Of a stretch of 64,000 nt of DNA, positions 24,901 to 36,200 are shown piece after piece (position 1 is the stretch's first letter; every line of letters begins with the position of its first letter). Made by a program: the position numbers and the translations under genes. Under the pieces are notes generated by a model. It ran no database searches, was not told the DNA's origin, and was given only the letters and a program-made list of their open reading frames with translations. Source of the DNA: Opeltia flavorubescens (Eukaryota > Ascomycota > Lecanoromycetes > Teloschistales > Teloschistaceae); the NCBI GenBank assembly GCA_000442125.1, contig KE546978.1:1329098-1393097 (forward strand). The letters are read 5' to 3'.

Positions 24901-25070
24901 ATGTAGATGTACAGCAGTTTGCAAACGTATTTTTTCTTGTGATATCCATTCAGACCTCCCTCTTTGAACTTCTGCCGTATGTTCGCAAGCTCCTTATTGA
25001 TCCTCTTCTCCTCCAATTCCCTTGCTCTTGCATTTCGAAGGTCGGCAATGAATTGGACCAGCCCTCTCAT
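21960..25070 (-). CDS. apl3: AP-2 adaptor complex subunit alpha
   Basis: Large subunit of the AP-2 clathrin adaptor, which selects cargo at the plasma membrane. Four exons (25070-24628, 24581-24247, 24198-22220, 22109-21960) give 968 residues, the normal length. The N-terminal trunk starts MRGLVQFIADLRNARARELE and continues as an alpha-solenoid (KKKYVCKLLYIYILG, HLEAVNLISANKYSEKQIGY, YKVPCPWIQVKFLRL, RYLGLEAMTHFA). A Ser/Asn-rich hinge around residues 620-700 precedes the ear domain (LLLNDQGVLYEDAQIQVG, YRGPVGCLILYFHN), which ends in MYRLTIRATDEAVPPVLLKY. All joins restore the family sequence. Intron 2 has a GTCAGG donor. The frame stays open upstream of the chosen ATG (FKLASSAAAGFLGRG), so a further 5' exon with an earlier start is possible. 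Confidence 0.95.
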
Positions 25071-25938
25071 GGAAGAGGGGTTTGAAGAAGTCCCCCGGCC
25101 CAGGAAGCCGGCCGCCGCCGAGCTCGCCAGTTTGAATACTTCGCCAGATCGGCTCGGGTTATGAGGAAGACATGCGTTGCGTTGCGGTCGGAGTTTGGAA
25201 GCTGAGTAATGTCTGCCGCGTTCTTACAGGGGTTAATGCAGCCAGCAACGGTGCGGCAACCCTTCCAATACGCGGTAATTTCTCCCTTGATATGTCGAAG
25301 AGCTTCGCCAGCGGTGCCGTCTCTGTGACGAGCTGTACAACCTCAGTCTTTAGGTTTGACGCACGAGAGAATGTCGGGGTTTGCTACAGCACGGAGATAA
25401 AGCGTTGGCGCTTATCGTTACCCCATATCTTGGCGTCCGCTCTGGGAGTCGTGAAAAATCGTCACTAGATGATGACCTGCTTTACCTTCAGAAGCGTTGT
25501 TCATGCCTTAGCCTACTATCGATCCCCAAGCAGATTTCATGGAAACAACATTTCATTCTCATGCTCAGCCCATATGACGAGTTGACGTCATTATTTCACT
25601 CAATCACACTCACTCCATCTGATGCTGCTAGCATCCAAGATCTAGAGCTCTAATACGGAGGGGCGGAGACGTGAAGGGACCCCGAGCGTCCAGCAACATT
25701 CAAAAGGCATCAATTGGACGGCAATCAAAAAATCTCATCAATGCATTAGGAGAGCCACAAGTCCGAAAAGTCAGATAGCTCATGTGAATCATGCCATTCT
25801 CCACCCCAATAATCATGATCTATCACCTAACCTAGTCTAATTCATCCTTCTCCCCATCTTTCCACCCCCGTAGTCTTCCCTCATGATCTTGCCCTCCCCT
25901 CCCCCCTCCATCCCTAATCCCTTCTCCCAACCCCCCAC
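25071..25938. other. Intergenic region
   Basis: About 870 bp upstream of AP-2 alpha and downstream of the small conserved gene. The plus-strand ORFs at 25172-25468 and 25381-25653 show no recognisable features. The AP-2 alpha promoter is expected here. Nothing else was seen. Confidence 0.45.
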
Positions 25939-26163
25939 TCAAATATCCCCTCTCCCATCCTTACTAACCTTCTCATGCGCGATCCCCTCCAACGGTCCTT
26001 CAGGATTCGAGCTCAAAACATTGTCCTTGTGGTCATCGCTCTTCTCCTGCGCGTGCGTCCCAGAAGGCGCGGCGTCGATCTTTCCGGACTCGGGAGCACC
26101 GGTTTGTTCGTCTTTCTGCTTTTCCGGTTCGGGGGACTGGCGGCCGGCGTTGGGGGCGGACAT
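25939..26163 (-). CDS. Small conserved fungal hydrophilic protein
   Basis: Single exon of 74 residues starting MSAPNAGRQSPEPEKQK. An upstream in-frame ATG would give 133 residues, but the extra part is Ser/Thr/His-rich leader-like sequence, so the ATG at 26163 is preferred. The product is very hydrophilic and charged, with Gln, Glu, Lys, Asp and Ser dominating and no Cys or hydrophobic core. The C-terminal block VLSSNPEGPLEGIAHEK resembles a motif I recall from small uncharacterised proteins of many filamentous ascomycetes. Function is unknown. The composition suggests a disordered, possibly stress-related protein, which is an inference only. Confidence 0.7.
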   Translation of the reverse strand: MSAPNAGRQSPEPEKQKDEQTGAPESGKIDAAPSGTHAQEKSDDHKDNVLSSNPEGPLEGIAHEKVSKDGRGDI

Positions 26164-26928
26164 TGTTGTTGTGGTTTTTGTGGGAGGTGATTGGGTGTGT
26201 GGGTGTGTGTTTGTAGGTGAGAGTTGATGGATGTGGGTTCTGAGGGTGGTTGAGAGGTTAGTTGAGAAGGAAGAAGTATAGGAAGGGTGATTAGGGACGA
26301 GTTTTGGAGATTGATACGTCTGATGTGTGAAAGACAGCAAGGATGGGTAGATGAGAATAGCTCAGCAAATAGGCGGACATGGGAGCATTGGAGCAATTGA
26401 AGTAATTGTATTGCCTTACCTGGTTTACTAGTGATCTGTGAGGTTCCGAGAATGTAGGTGTAGACACGTTGTATTGTGTCAGAGTGGACGGTTGAAGATG
26501 TTCGTTTTCCTGGAGGGGCAATGAGAATAAAAATCAAAGGGTACCCCCCCACCAACGACGTCAGGCCCAAACTCTTGCGATTTAACAGGTGCGGGAGGAT
26601 CAGGGTCCACGAAACAAGATGCAGTCGTTGGAATTGCAATAGGAAGTCGTCGTACCACTAGGTAAAAGAAATTTCTCTACGGCGGCAAGAAGTTCCATTA
26701 ATTCAATGTTATTGGGTATATTACCAGATTCCACCTCGACTGGCTGACTGACGAGTTTTTCCCCAAGTTAACTAATGACATGTGCTCTCGAATACCTTTC
26801 GAGGTCCAAACTCGCTCTTTATGTACACATGCACCCCTTCTGATCCCGTTTCAGTTCTCCAAGACCATGAAAAGCAGATCGTTGTAGCGGTAAATTTGTA
26901 GTCCCAGTAGTCTCCGCCATGGATAGGA
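26164..26928. other. Intergenic region
   Basis: About 765 bp between the small conserved gene and the mL50 stop, both on the minus strand. It holds the leader and promoter of the former. The minus-strand frames at 26013-26639 and 26291-26521 look like chance readings of a CT/AC-rich leader. Confidence 0.45.
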
Positions 26929-28714
26929 CTATCGACCGAGCACCGAACGTTGCTCGTTCACCTGCACCTGCTGCATGGCATTTTGCTCCACGGCACTTTG
27001 TTCTTGAGCATCTTGCTCCATATCCTCCTCCATCGTGTCGAGTACAGCATCTGCTTCGATCAGAGCACCACGTTTGCTCAGCAAACGATTTCTTTCATAT
27101 GATTCGATAGATTCCATCGCATCTCTAAATGGCTCCTGAATGCCGTGTTCTTCCAATCTTCTTTCGATGACTTTCTTGCTCCCTAGTGCGGACTCCGCCA
27201 TGTAAGGCTTCTGCCTGTATGGTACAATTCGGACGTTTGGTAGAGCTTTCAGCGACGGTGTTGTTTTCTTAACTCCTCGTTCAAGAATGTCTGCTAATTT
27301 CTTCGGCTTGGGCTTCTGGATCAGTTCGTAGAAGATGTCGTGGGAGGATTTGATGGCTTGAATGGCTGGGTCAGGGATGCGTTTCCCTGTCAACTGCATA
27401 ACTCGTTTGATAACCTTGGTGAGGTATTAGAACAGGTGTAACAATGCCTTATCGAGAGTACGTACCGAAAACTTCAACTCTGGGTCCGTGAGGGTAATGC
27501 TCTTCTGAAGTCCAGAGTATTGCTCTTTGATCGGCTCTTTTGCTTGTGCTAGCATTGGCTCTTCAGATTCGAGAGGTCTTGTGGCGGTCATTTGGATATT
27601 ATTGCCTTGACCTTCGCCTAAATCCTTCGTTTCTGTGGACTTGGACGTGGAGCTAGGCAATCCCAACAGTTCTTCATCTGGTAAGAATTGTGTTGTAGAT
27701 GTCTGCTTTAGATCGTCTTCAAGCCCTTCAAGAAGTCTCTTGTCTTCCTCGGCTTGCCGATGATCAATCTCCACCGCTGGATCAATAGACGATGTCATGG
27801 ATGCTCCATTATCTGGTTCTGAAAGCAAATCTTTGTCCAAACCTGCTACGTTTTCATCTTCCGCGGGTATCTCTTCCACCACCTGCTCTAGTTGCTGGGA
27901 TTCCTGGACTTCTGACGTGTGAGTGCACAAATATTCGCGCAACTTAGCTCCATCCTCCTGCCGCCTCCACTGTAGCGTGATAGCTCCATCTTCTGCTTGG
28001 AAGAGGTTAAAATCGCCAATTGTAGGTTCTTCTACTGGACGAACTCTGTTTTTCATCATAATGCGTCGAATACGGCGAGGCCCTTGGTACAGGGTGATAG
28101 CTTCCACCAGCGCACGCTCAATGGCTGCCCGAATCTTGGCTGGTTCACGTACAGGCGTGGGGGGCATGAATCTATAGGAATTCGAGATTAATCATCTTCC
28201 AGCAGTCTTAGAGAATGGTGCATTACCCTTGAAATCGGTGCTGCTCATCCCATGCTTCCTCCCACCAGCCTGATGGCCCTCCAATCATCTCAAGGCCTTC
28301 CCCTGATACCGCAGGTGTATATTCTGCATCGTCAACCACAGTAGTTGGTTCTTGACGCGGCTGCTGCGGCTGTCTTTGCACTTCTGTCCCTGGCTCTTGT
28401 GGGTTTTGATCATACGGAGAAGGAGGTGCTTCCCCTTCCTTCCACATCCGCTTGTTCATAACGTCGGTAAATTTCTTGTGCCATCCTACTCTGTCCGCAA
28501 TACCGGACTCGGTGGCGTAGGTGCGACATTGCGATGGTGTCTTAATGGGAAGGGGAAGCTGCCGAGTCAGGGTTGATTGTCGGTGAGCAGCGCGATGGCG
28601 ACATTGTAGGCAGACATATCGGGGTGAAGGAGAGGATATATTGGCTTGGAAGCTTCCTATTTTCCATGCTCGAGCCGGCCGTCGAGTCATTCTTGTAATG
28701 GAAGATTCTGCCAT
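26929..28714 (-). CDS. mL50: Mitochondrial large-subunit ribosomal protein mL50
   Basis: Component of the mitochondrial large ribosomal subunit. Three exons (28714-28227, 28171-27466, 27414-26929) give 559 residues. The first 70 residues are rich in Arg, Ser and Gln with few acidic residues and end near CRTYATESG, a typical matrix targeting peptide. The conserved mL50 core is split by the last intron: ITLTDPELKFS joins VIKRVMQLTGKRIPDP, followed by IQAIKSSHDIFYELIQKPKP. The central part is acidic and low in complexity, longer than in yeast, as in other filamentous fungi. The C-terminus is Gln/Glu/Met-rich. Both joins keep frame and motif, so the model is good. The 5' end faces a 3-kb gene-poor stretch. 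Confidence 0.88.
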
Positions 28715-31691
28715 ACTCCAGTACGAAGTGCAAAAAACATGGAGCTACAGCGAATTGCGTTATGCCTATTTTGGATTCGATTCGCTTGGCGCTCGAATTG
28801 AACACAATCTTAACAATTCAAAGCTAAACCTTATCAGCCTACTACATACAGCCGAGAGATGCCATATTCATATTTCAGCTTACTTTTCTGTTCGAGGCTT
28901 TGCCATAGTGACGCTTTTCAGTCTTTCAGTCTCTACGGGCTTCCTAGCACTTTTCCTGCCACATGGGGGACGTCTTGGCTATACGATCTACTTTGAAATG
29001 CATGTCTCTGGGACCAGTATGACGGTTAGTAAAATCAATCTTCAGGGTCTTCCGGGTCCTGTGTCACGATAGGACTTGGTATGTTATCCTCGTTGCCTAG
29101 CCAAGAACCCGGAGTGAATCCTTGGACACCCTGATCATGCTACAACATCGACAGATCACAATGAAAGATCACTTTCAGATAAGAAAAGTAAAGTTATCGT
29201 CTGAAGATAAGGTTTGGCTTCTCTATCTCGGCTCGCATCGACTGTATCAACTTCTGTCTTCCCGGCGAAGTTGGCTTGCGTAAGACGTCCGAACGGCGAT
29301 CAGGGACAAACAGCAAGGAAAGGCAATTGAGACCGACGATGACATAACACGTATAGTCTCTCGTGGTAATCAGATTCTAATGATCCTACTACATGTCGGC
29401 CAGTTCTAGCGAAGTGCAGAGGCGTGATTACAGCCAGGTCAAGCAAACGATGCACAATCAAATGGGTGATCCCTCCAAGCAAAAGGATAGTGAATGCGAG
29501 CACACTGGCACAGTATGAGGCACGCCTGAAAGGCATAATGCAGCCCGATAGAATAAGATTGGCATTACCAAATCGACACGAGCAACGTACTGGTCGTCAT
29601 GTTGAGATATCGAGTCGAATGACCTCGTCACAAACCACACTAATGAGAGAGTTTGTAGAGTTGTCGTCCCAGTCAATTTGTATACCCAGTCGCAAGACTT
29701 ACCCCTTGCAGTATGGATAGCGGAATTAGAAGATTTCCTACCTAAGTAATTCGCGGAATATGGAAGCTTATTCACAACATCGTATTTCGGATGAAACGCG
29801 GACCGACCGAAGGAATTCAGGAGGCGGAACAGTGAATTAAGGCAAAGAGGAGTTGCTTAGCTTGAAGGTATGGTATGCATTCGACAGGATGGATTGAGTT
29901 GCAGTGACAGTAGCACAATTCAAATTGGACCAATAGAACATTGGCACGTTCAACGATCTTACGCATTTTCTTAGTTCAGGGACTCCTTGACAGCAGCACT
30001 GGCATCTATGGATTAGTCTTAGTAAGACGCCCAAATGCAAAGAATTATGATGGAAGAGATGTTTAATTGGGATGACCAGTTTCTGACATGGAGATTGAAG
30101 AAACAATCTAAATTTTTAGCTAGTAGGACTCCCCTGCATGGTCAAACTCGCTATGGTTGACAATTGAAGACAAGGATAGTGCAAGATATGTGGGCGCACT
30201 AGAGCACTCTCCGGGATACAGCATGTACCCATGATCAGTTGGAGATCAAGCATCTTTGACCGCGGCAAGATTGCCATTTCCCCTGCATTTCTTCTGCTTC
30301 TGCATCCTTCGTCTCCGTTTCGCCGATGTTCTGTAACCTTTTCCCATCTGGACGATGTATAATCATAACGGTTATAATCCGTGCCTAATTAAAATGATGG
30401 CTGATGACTGAGATTATTATTGCATATTGACTTCACAGCCTTACTCGTAAGCACGTCAAAGGAACGTTACGTTAGTCTCAAAAAGGCAAGGCTTAACGGC
30501 CTTGATGGCCGAACCAGCGGTATCTTCGTTCCCCCCACAACCCACAAATGTAATGCTGATCACAACGTGGTCATTGCCACGCGTTTACTTGTTTAGAACC
30601 CTCTTCGCTGCTTGATGGTCAGTCGGCATTCTGACCTCTCCGAGAAGGAAGAACGCAAGATCGTTGATCCCACATGGAACAACTTTATTCCGATAGGCTC
30701 AGCTATAGTAGTACCCTGAAGCCGCAGACGGCGTGGGGAGCTGGTCGCGACGGAAGTGACCCGGACAAGGAACCCTGCATGAGTAGCTGTGATACCAGCG
30801 TGGAAGGGTGAGTGGCCCGTAAACGGGACGGCTCGGTAGACGACGAATCGCCAAATAGGATAGCCTTGCTATCGGTACTACGGTTGCTTTTCCGTCTTTT
30901 GCTGACTGTGTCAAGGTCAGCGATTGGATATCATGCTTCGTCAGACGATTACAACCTGCTGCGCCGTCTTCAGCCCAGCTAGTTTGCTCAATAACTCTCG
31001 AGATTGTCGTTGCAACCTTCCTCCCTCCAGCTCCCCCGTGGAATCGAACATTGTCGGCATTGGCTCAGCCTTCCCACCCTCTTTATTCCAAGACCACCAT
31101 CCTCGGCCCCCAACAGGCTTGGAGACAGCTCCTACAGCTGAGACCCTGTATTGACTTGTACAATCGAGCGGGCCTCTCTCCGATCAATAAGGGACTTTTT
31201 ATATTGCCCTCTGAAATGGCCGAGACGTTGCGAGTCACGCATCCATTGTACTCTCAAGGCCCCCGATCTTCATCACAATAAGATAGGCCTTCGGCTTTGC
31301 CATGGTCGCCGCTTGAGGACGGAATCTTATCATGCACAATCCTTTTGTCGCATAATCCTGCGCTGAGCCCGTCTGCCACATTTATTTTCTGCGAGCTGTG
31401 CGTTTTCTGCATTAGGCGGATACTTTCATGACGTTCAATTAATCGACGGCTGCCACCCTCTTGCGGCTCCCGAACGTGCTTGAGACTACTTCTGTAACTA
31501 CTCGACGATCAACCCGGTTTTGAGCCCTCACACCTCATCCAGCGTTTCGGAATATATCCTCGTGCAACCTAAATAAGCCTCATATACGAGGCTCGCCAGG
31601 CTGCTGCATCTGATTCCTCACTCCGTACAAGTTCTTTTACCAACACCCTTTTCACTTGACCTTCTGTTAAGAAACTCGTTCTCATCCGAGA
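28715..31691. other. 3-kb gene-poor region
   Basis: No convincing gene between mL50 and the bZIP-like gene. Several 60-105-codon frames occur on both strands (for example 29424-29720 + and 29458-29775 -), but none shows domains, good splice sites or a consistent frame. The right end (about 30.9-31.7 kb) contains many short upstream ATGs and probably the long leader and promoter of the bZIP-like gene, as is common for fungal regulators. No repeats longer than short runs were noticed. Confidence 0.4.
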
Positions 31692-32777
31692 ATGCCGACA
31701 CCGGATCCTACTTTCCAACACAGTGATGAAGACTGGACGCAGATCACTCAGCCACGGCTGCGTAAACGGGTACAGAACCGTGTCTCCCAACGCAAGCACC
31801 GTAAGCCTCCATGAAACACCCTCAGCTCCTCCGTGACAGCAGGACTGGGATATCAAATAGCCCATATCAGCTGATACAATCCAATAGGAAACAAAGTGCG
31901 TCAGCAGCGTGTCAATTCAATAGACACGGGGAATACGGCATCAGCACCCGCCGCTGATGCTCCTGGACACTGGACTCCGTCAGGCCCTCTATCTACGAAT
32001 GATCCCTCCAACGGCATTGGAAAACAACAAAACTCCCAACGAGTGCGTGGATCTCCTAAGCAGCCGCATCTCGATACCAGCCTTATTCCTGAGCGGAGCG
32101 GTTTCGACGGGTTCGACCCGAACCTATTGGACGGAGTTGCACCATGGACTGGAAGTCCCTCTTCGGTGTATCCAACAGCTTCAACCTATCCAACTGTCTC
32201 GCCATATCTGACCAGCGACCCTTCTCACTTCGCCAATACCTTTGGAACCACTTCGGCCGGAACCACAGAGGCAGCTACGATCCCGGCATCGGCATCACCG
32301 CCAATGTACTATAACGCACATGATGGTGTAGGCACGTCACCGTATGATTACTTGCAGTACTTACACCAATGGTATATACCACAGACTTCTATAACCCCTA
32401 TCTCTTATACTGCGCCAGACCCTCCCGCCGCGCCTCCGCCATTAGAACATTCGCAACCGCAACACCAGCCATTTGAAGCGATGCAGCCTCGGCTCATGTG
32501 TGAGAATTGGCCGCTTGCCGGAGCTCGGCCTTCGGCTCCAAAACAGCCAACGCATGTGAGCGGCAGTGGCTTCTACCAATCCAGCCACCCTGCAACAACG
32601 ATGGAACCCCGAAACATGACCCTACCTGTTCATTCGCTCAATTCCTCATCAGGATATGCAGCCGACCGGAACGTCACGACGATTGGAGAAGGCATTGAGC
32701 CGCGTGGCTCCGGTATCAATCCGAGTTACTACAAGAGTGGGAAACAATCACAACCCTACCCGGGGTCGAAGAAATAA
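31692..32777 (+). CDS. bZIP-type basic-region protein lacking an obvious zipper
   Basis: Two exons (31692-31800, 31888-32777) give 332 residues. The intron falls inside the basic region. Joining the exons gives RLRKRVQNRVSQRKHRNK, which fits the bZIP basic signature (N-x2-S/A-Q-x3-R). No heptad leucine pattern follows: the chain goes straight into a Pro/Ser/Thr/Tyr-rich, probably disordered region with many PT and SP sites. This layout (basic region near the N-terminus, no clear zipper) is known from a class of filamentous-fungus regulators. DNA binding is inferred from the basic region. Dimerisation would need another surface or partner. The target pathway is unknown, and it has no co-regulated neighbours in the window. 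Confidence 0.8.
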
Positions 32778-33996
32778 GTTAAGATGGGATGGGGCAACGG
32801 GACAAATTGAAACAAACGAAATCATAGCGAAAGCTTTTATGAGTGTGCACTGGGGGGAAAATGTTAGAACAAACCATACACAGAAAAAATCTTACGTCAT
32901 GGACAAAAGCAACAACAGTGTTCAAAGATTTTCATTCTTTTCTAGGATATATTTGCTGAGCAGAGAAATGGCGATTCTGGGTGGTTTGGTGTATGTGGCT
33001 ACGTGATCGACTAACCAGAGAATCCATTTTTGGTTATCTACTCCACTTCTTTTGCGCTTTCAGATTGATGTCTCGAGGTACTGATTATTGTAATGCATAT
33101 ACGGGCGTTTGGAGCAGGGGGGTAAGTCAATTAGCATCATAGGCTAACAATAGAATGAAACGTTCGATTTTCACAATGGAGATATTCTTTTGGTGCTACG
33201 TCATTGATCTTCTTCGGTGAGACGGGTCGGGGGATATAGAGATCATCAACTAAGATGAAGGATTTTCTGCAGGTTCCATTCCGATCCTTGATGGTGGGTG
33301 ATATGCAATTCGGACGTGTGTCAAGGATGGACCCCCGTCTTCTATGCAGGTCCGTTGATTCAACAGCCAGTGCTTCTCTTAAAGTGATTCGAAAAGGACA
33401 TGAACTCTTTCATAGCTGTCAGCAAACCTGACGACCACCCAAATTCCCCGTCATTCAATCACATTTACGACTGGAAAACTCTGCGTCTCCGATAGCTTTT
33501 CACATTCAGTATAACAGCTCCTCACCTCCCCACCCTTTTTCAACCGATAGAAATTCATTGCTTTAAAATCAGACAAGGCCAGAGAAATATCTCACTACGA
33601 AAAAGACATTATCGCCTTACATACAAGGCACTGAATCCATCACAATCACTCTCAAAAATCCCGCAAGTACATCAATTAGCACTCCACATTACTTTGACAC
33701 TCCGGCTCAAGCCTTTTGAAACTATTCGTGACCCGTTGGACATACGTTGAAGATCTCGATCTCGATCTCCAACGGATAAATGTTCCGATAGATACCCGAA
33801 CCTTTCCCTCCGCTGTTTCATCCTCGATGATACATTCCCCCGGATAAGATCCCCGAGCAGGGCGTCATTGCGTCACTTTGACGTGATATCCTCCCGTATA
33901 CTATGACGACAGATCTACTTCTTCGTTATATTAACACTGGCAAAGCTGTAAGGCTACGATTGCCCGCAATCTAGTACATAGATATCTCGGGTTCTT
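32778..33996. other. Intergenic region
   Basis: About 1.2 kb downstream of the bZIP-like gene. No coding frame of note. A short GATCTCGATCTCGATCTCC direct repeat lies near 33750. Nothing else was seen. Confidence 0.4.
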
Positions 33997-34485
33997 ATGA
34001 ATTTTCGGTCAAACCATACAGCATCATCATCATCATCTATACAAAACCCACACGAAAACAGACTTCCCGCCCCGGGAAAAACCGTAGAAGAAACAAATCC
34101 CAACAACGACCAAAGCAAGGAGGCAACGGGTGCCGAGACGAGAAATGAAACTCAGCAGATCAATTTGATCATGGGCTCAATATTCCTGATCCCGATGTGC
34201 CAAATGAGGAGGGCCCGCCGGATCTGGCATCCGGAGCGGGAAGTTCCTCCAGTTTCAGCATACTCCCATAAAGAAGGTGGGAAGATCTGCTGGTTTGAGC
34301 CGCATTGGTGGCATCATCGGGCTCAACCCTTGGGATTGGGGGATGCAGATGCAGATGCATGCAAGCAGATCTCCTGGGGTGTAGCACGTTTGATGTGGCA
34401 GGCCGTGTTCTTCGTTTATTCGACATCAGGGGGGGAGAGGTGTCTCGGGGCATGCAGATGGCTTGAAGGGGTATTTGGCGACTAG
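33997..34485 (+). CDS. Possible unknown protein (weak ORF)
   Basis: A 162-codon frame starting MNFRSNHTASSSSSIQNPHE, with a Ser run coded by a TCA repeat. The first 60 residues look like an ordinary hydrophilic protein. The remainder is Trp/Arg/Gly-rich and less protein-like. A competing plus frame from about 34160 reads DPDVPNEEGPPDLASGAG and then stops, and a minus-strand frame (34169-34588) overlaps. No domain is recognised. The true structure could involve an intron, or the frame may be chance. Confidence 0.25.
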   Translation: MNFRSNHTASSSSSIQNPHENRLPAPGKTVEETNPNNDQSKEATGAETRNETQQINLIMGSIFLIPMCQMRRARRIWHPEREVPPVSAYSHKEGGKICWFEPHWWHHRAQPLGLGDADADACKQISWGVARLMWQAVFFVYSTSGGERCLGACRWLEGVFGD

Positions 34486-34637
34486 GATAAGTTTCGAAGA
34501 AGTATGCTGCCCGTCTGCCGTCGGCATGCTCTCCGAAAAACATGAGATACATTTGCTGGGTCACGTCAGGACTAGGAGTGACTTCCAAAATGAGGCTCCG
34601 AAGTAGAAATACTTCTAAACGTCTATCACCAAGTTCC

Positions 34638-34695
34638 TTGAGCCAATCAGCGAAACGAAATTCTAGCTGACAGAAAGCTGAAATTTTGAGCCAAT
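34638..34695. promoter_or_regulatory. Paired CCAAT boxes in a 10-bp direct repeat
   Basis: The decamer TTGAGCCAAT occurs at 34638-34647 and again at 34686-34695, 48 bp apart and 210-270 bp upstream of the Cys-rich gene at 34906. CCAAT is the core bound by the fungal CBC/HAP complex, which also takes part in iron and redox control with HapX. The repeat is seen directly. Its role for the downstream gene is inferred. Confidence 0.5.
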
Positions 34696-34741
34696 GAGAA
34701 GCCCGGTAAAGTAAGCTGAGCGAAGGTACCCTGGTACGGGC

Positions 34742-34751
34742 TTATCGATAA
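34742..34751. promoter_or_regulatory. Perfect 10-bp palindrome TTATCGATAA
   Basis: A perfect inverted repeat containing a GATA core (GATAA) on each strand, 155 bp upstream of the Cys-rich gene. GATA factors such as the siderophore repressor SreA bind GATA-type sites, so a metal-linked role is conceivable but unproven. It may be chance. Confidence 0.35.
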
Positions 34752-34905
34752 AGCTTCGAGGTTGAGATATATGAAGCTTAAACTTCTTTCTCCATACCCA
34801 GCTTTCATTCTCTAAATCACATACCACACTTACTCATCATTTAACCCACGAGTCCAAATCTAAAGCACAGAACTATCAGCATCCCCCAAGACTCCTAAAA
34901 ACACA

Positions 34906-35546
34906 ATGTCCGCCCCCACTACCACCACCACCGTACCTACAACATGCTGCGGTCGTTCAGGCGAAGGTTGCGTCTGCGCTTCTCAAGCTAAATGTACGAC
35001 TTCCCTTCCTTCCTCATCCATCTCCCTTCTAGTTCATTACTTACGCATATATGTAAAATGAATAGGCTCCTGCGGCAAACAATCCGCCCTGAAATGTACT
35101 TGCGAGAAAGCCTCCACAGAAAACAAGGTTGAGGGTGCGAGGTGTTCGTGCCGTAAGTCTCCTCCTTTCTTCCTTCTCCTCTTATCCATGAGACATACCT
35201 GCTCCTTGGCCTACATACTGTCGACTCAAGCATTATCTAACCCGTCTTGTGACACAGGCGCCCGCCCAGCCGGCCAATGCACCTGCGACCGTGCCGCCAC
35301 TGAAAATACCGGCGTGAAGGGATCGACGTGTTCGTGTGGGAAACGAGCTGCCGGTATGTCCTTCTGCGTACAAGTCTCTCCCCACCTCTTCTCCTAGAAG
35401 ATACATATGGAAAGATAAACTTGGTTGGGAATGTATAGCTGATTTATTTTTTCTGGTCCACAGATGCATGCAGCTGCGAGAAAGCACCTGATGGTGGCCT
35501 TTTGCCTACGGAGACGGATTTCACTACTAAGGGCTCTGGGGCTTAG
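34906..35546 (+). CDS. Cys-rich metallothionein-like protein built of repeated exons
   Basis: Four exons (34906-34993, 35066-35152, 35258-35353, 35464-35546) give 117 residues containing 16 Cys, nearly all in CxC pairs. After a Thr-rich start (MSAPTTTTTVPTTCCG) come CVC, CSC, CTC, CSC, CTC, CSC and CSC pairs. Exons 2 and 3 (87 and 96 bp) are both bounded by phase-1 introns and carry the same pattern, CTC-acidic-basic-A-S/A-TEN, then CSC, so the protein looks made by duplication of one exon. No signal peptide is seen, so it is probably cytosolic. CxC arrays of this kind bind Cu, Zn or Cd in metallothioneins. Metal binding is therefore likely but the metal is unknown. I recall similar short Cys-rich proteins in other ascomycetes. 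The acidic/Thr tail is not Cys-rich. Confidence 0.85.
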
Positions 35547-36200
35547 AGTAAGAGGTGGTTGAGGGGCTATAAACTGGGCTACGGCATAGATGTGATGTGG
35601 TCAGGGCGTTTTTGGTAATAGAATTAAGGGCACCTGGGGGTGGTGTGGGCTCATTCATGTTACTGGCCAGTGAGATGGTGGAGTTTTGAGGGCGGAATGG
35701 TTGTATCATAAAAAACGTGGACTAGGGGAAAGGAGGAGGGTGATACAAACCTTTCTTACATTCAGATCCTTGGAAAGTGTCGACGATATCTGAGGGTGAT
35801 GAGTCTGCTTCGGAACACAGTCCATTGGCCGTTTTTTCTCGTCAAAATCCTGGTTTCTTTCTCTCGGCGCATCAAGCACATTTCGGCAGTAGTTTGTCCC
35901 AGTATTTTCTTGAAGTAAGAGATCTCTGCGACTGGTATAAGAATACCCTCCCGTCACAACCCTCGAAGCTATCCTAGCATGCCACCATCCTGAGCCTTTT
36001 ACCCCGGTATAAACCCCCCTCCTCAAACCAAAACATAATCCCACACAACCGCTCCCTAAACGCCGCCCTCAGCACCCGTCATAATTCATAGACCGCCCGC
36101 TTCTACCGCAGGTGTACATCATCGTCCATCTCCACCTCCATCACCACTAAGCGCTGTGTATGTCCTCCTTTCCCTCGCTCTCTATTCATTACCATATCAA
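35547..36200. other. Intergenic region
   Basis: About 650 bp between the 3' ends of the Cys-rich gene and the convergent membrane-protein gene. Short frames only. No repeat or RNA gene was seen. Confidence 0.4.

Noticed and set aside
29300-29775. Overlapping minus-strand frames with a hydrophobic stretch
   Set aside because: The hydrophobic run looked like a TM helix, but the frames do not join through plausible splice sites and no family was recognised.
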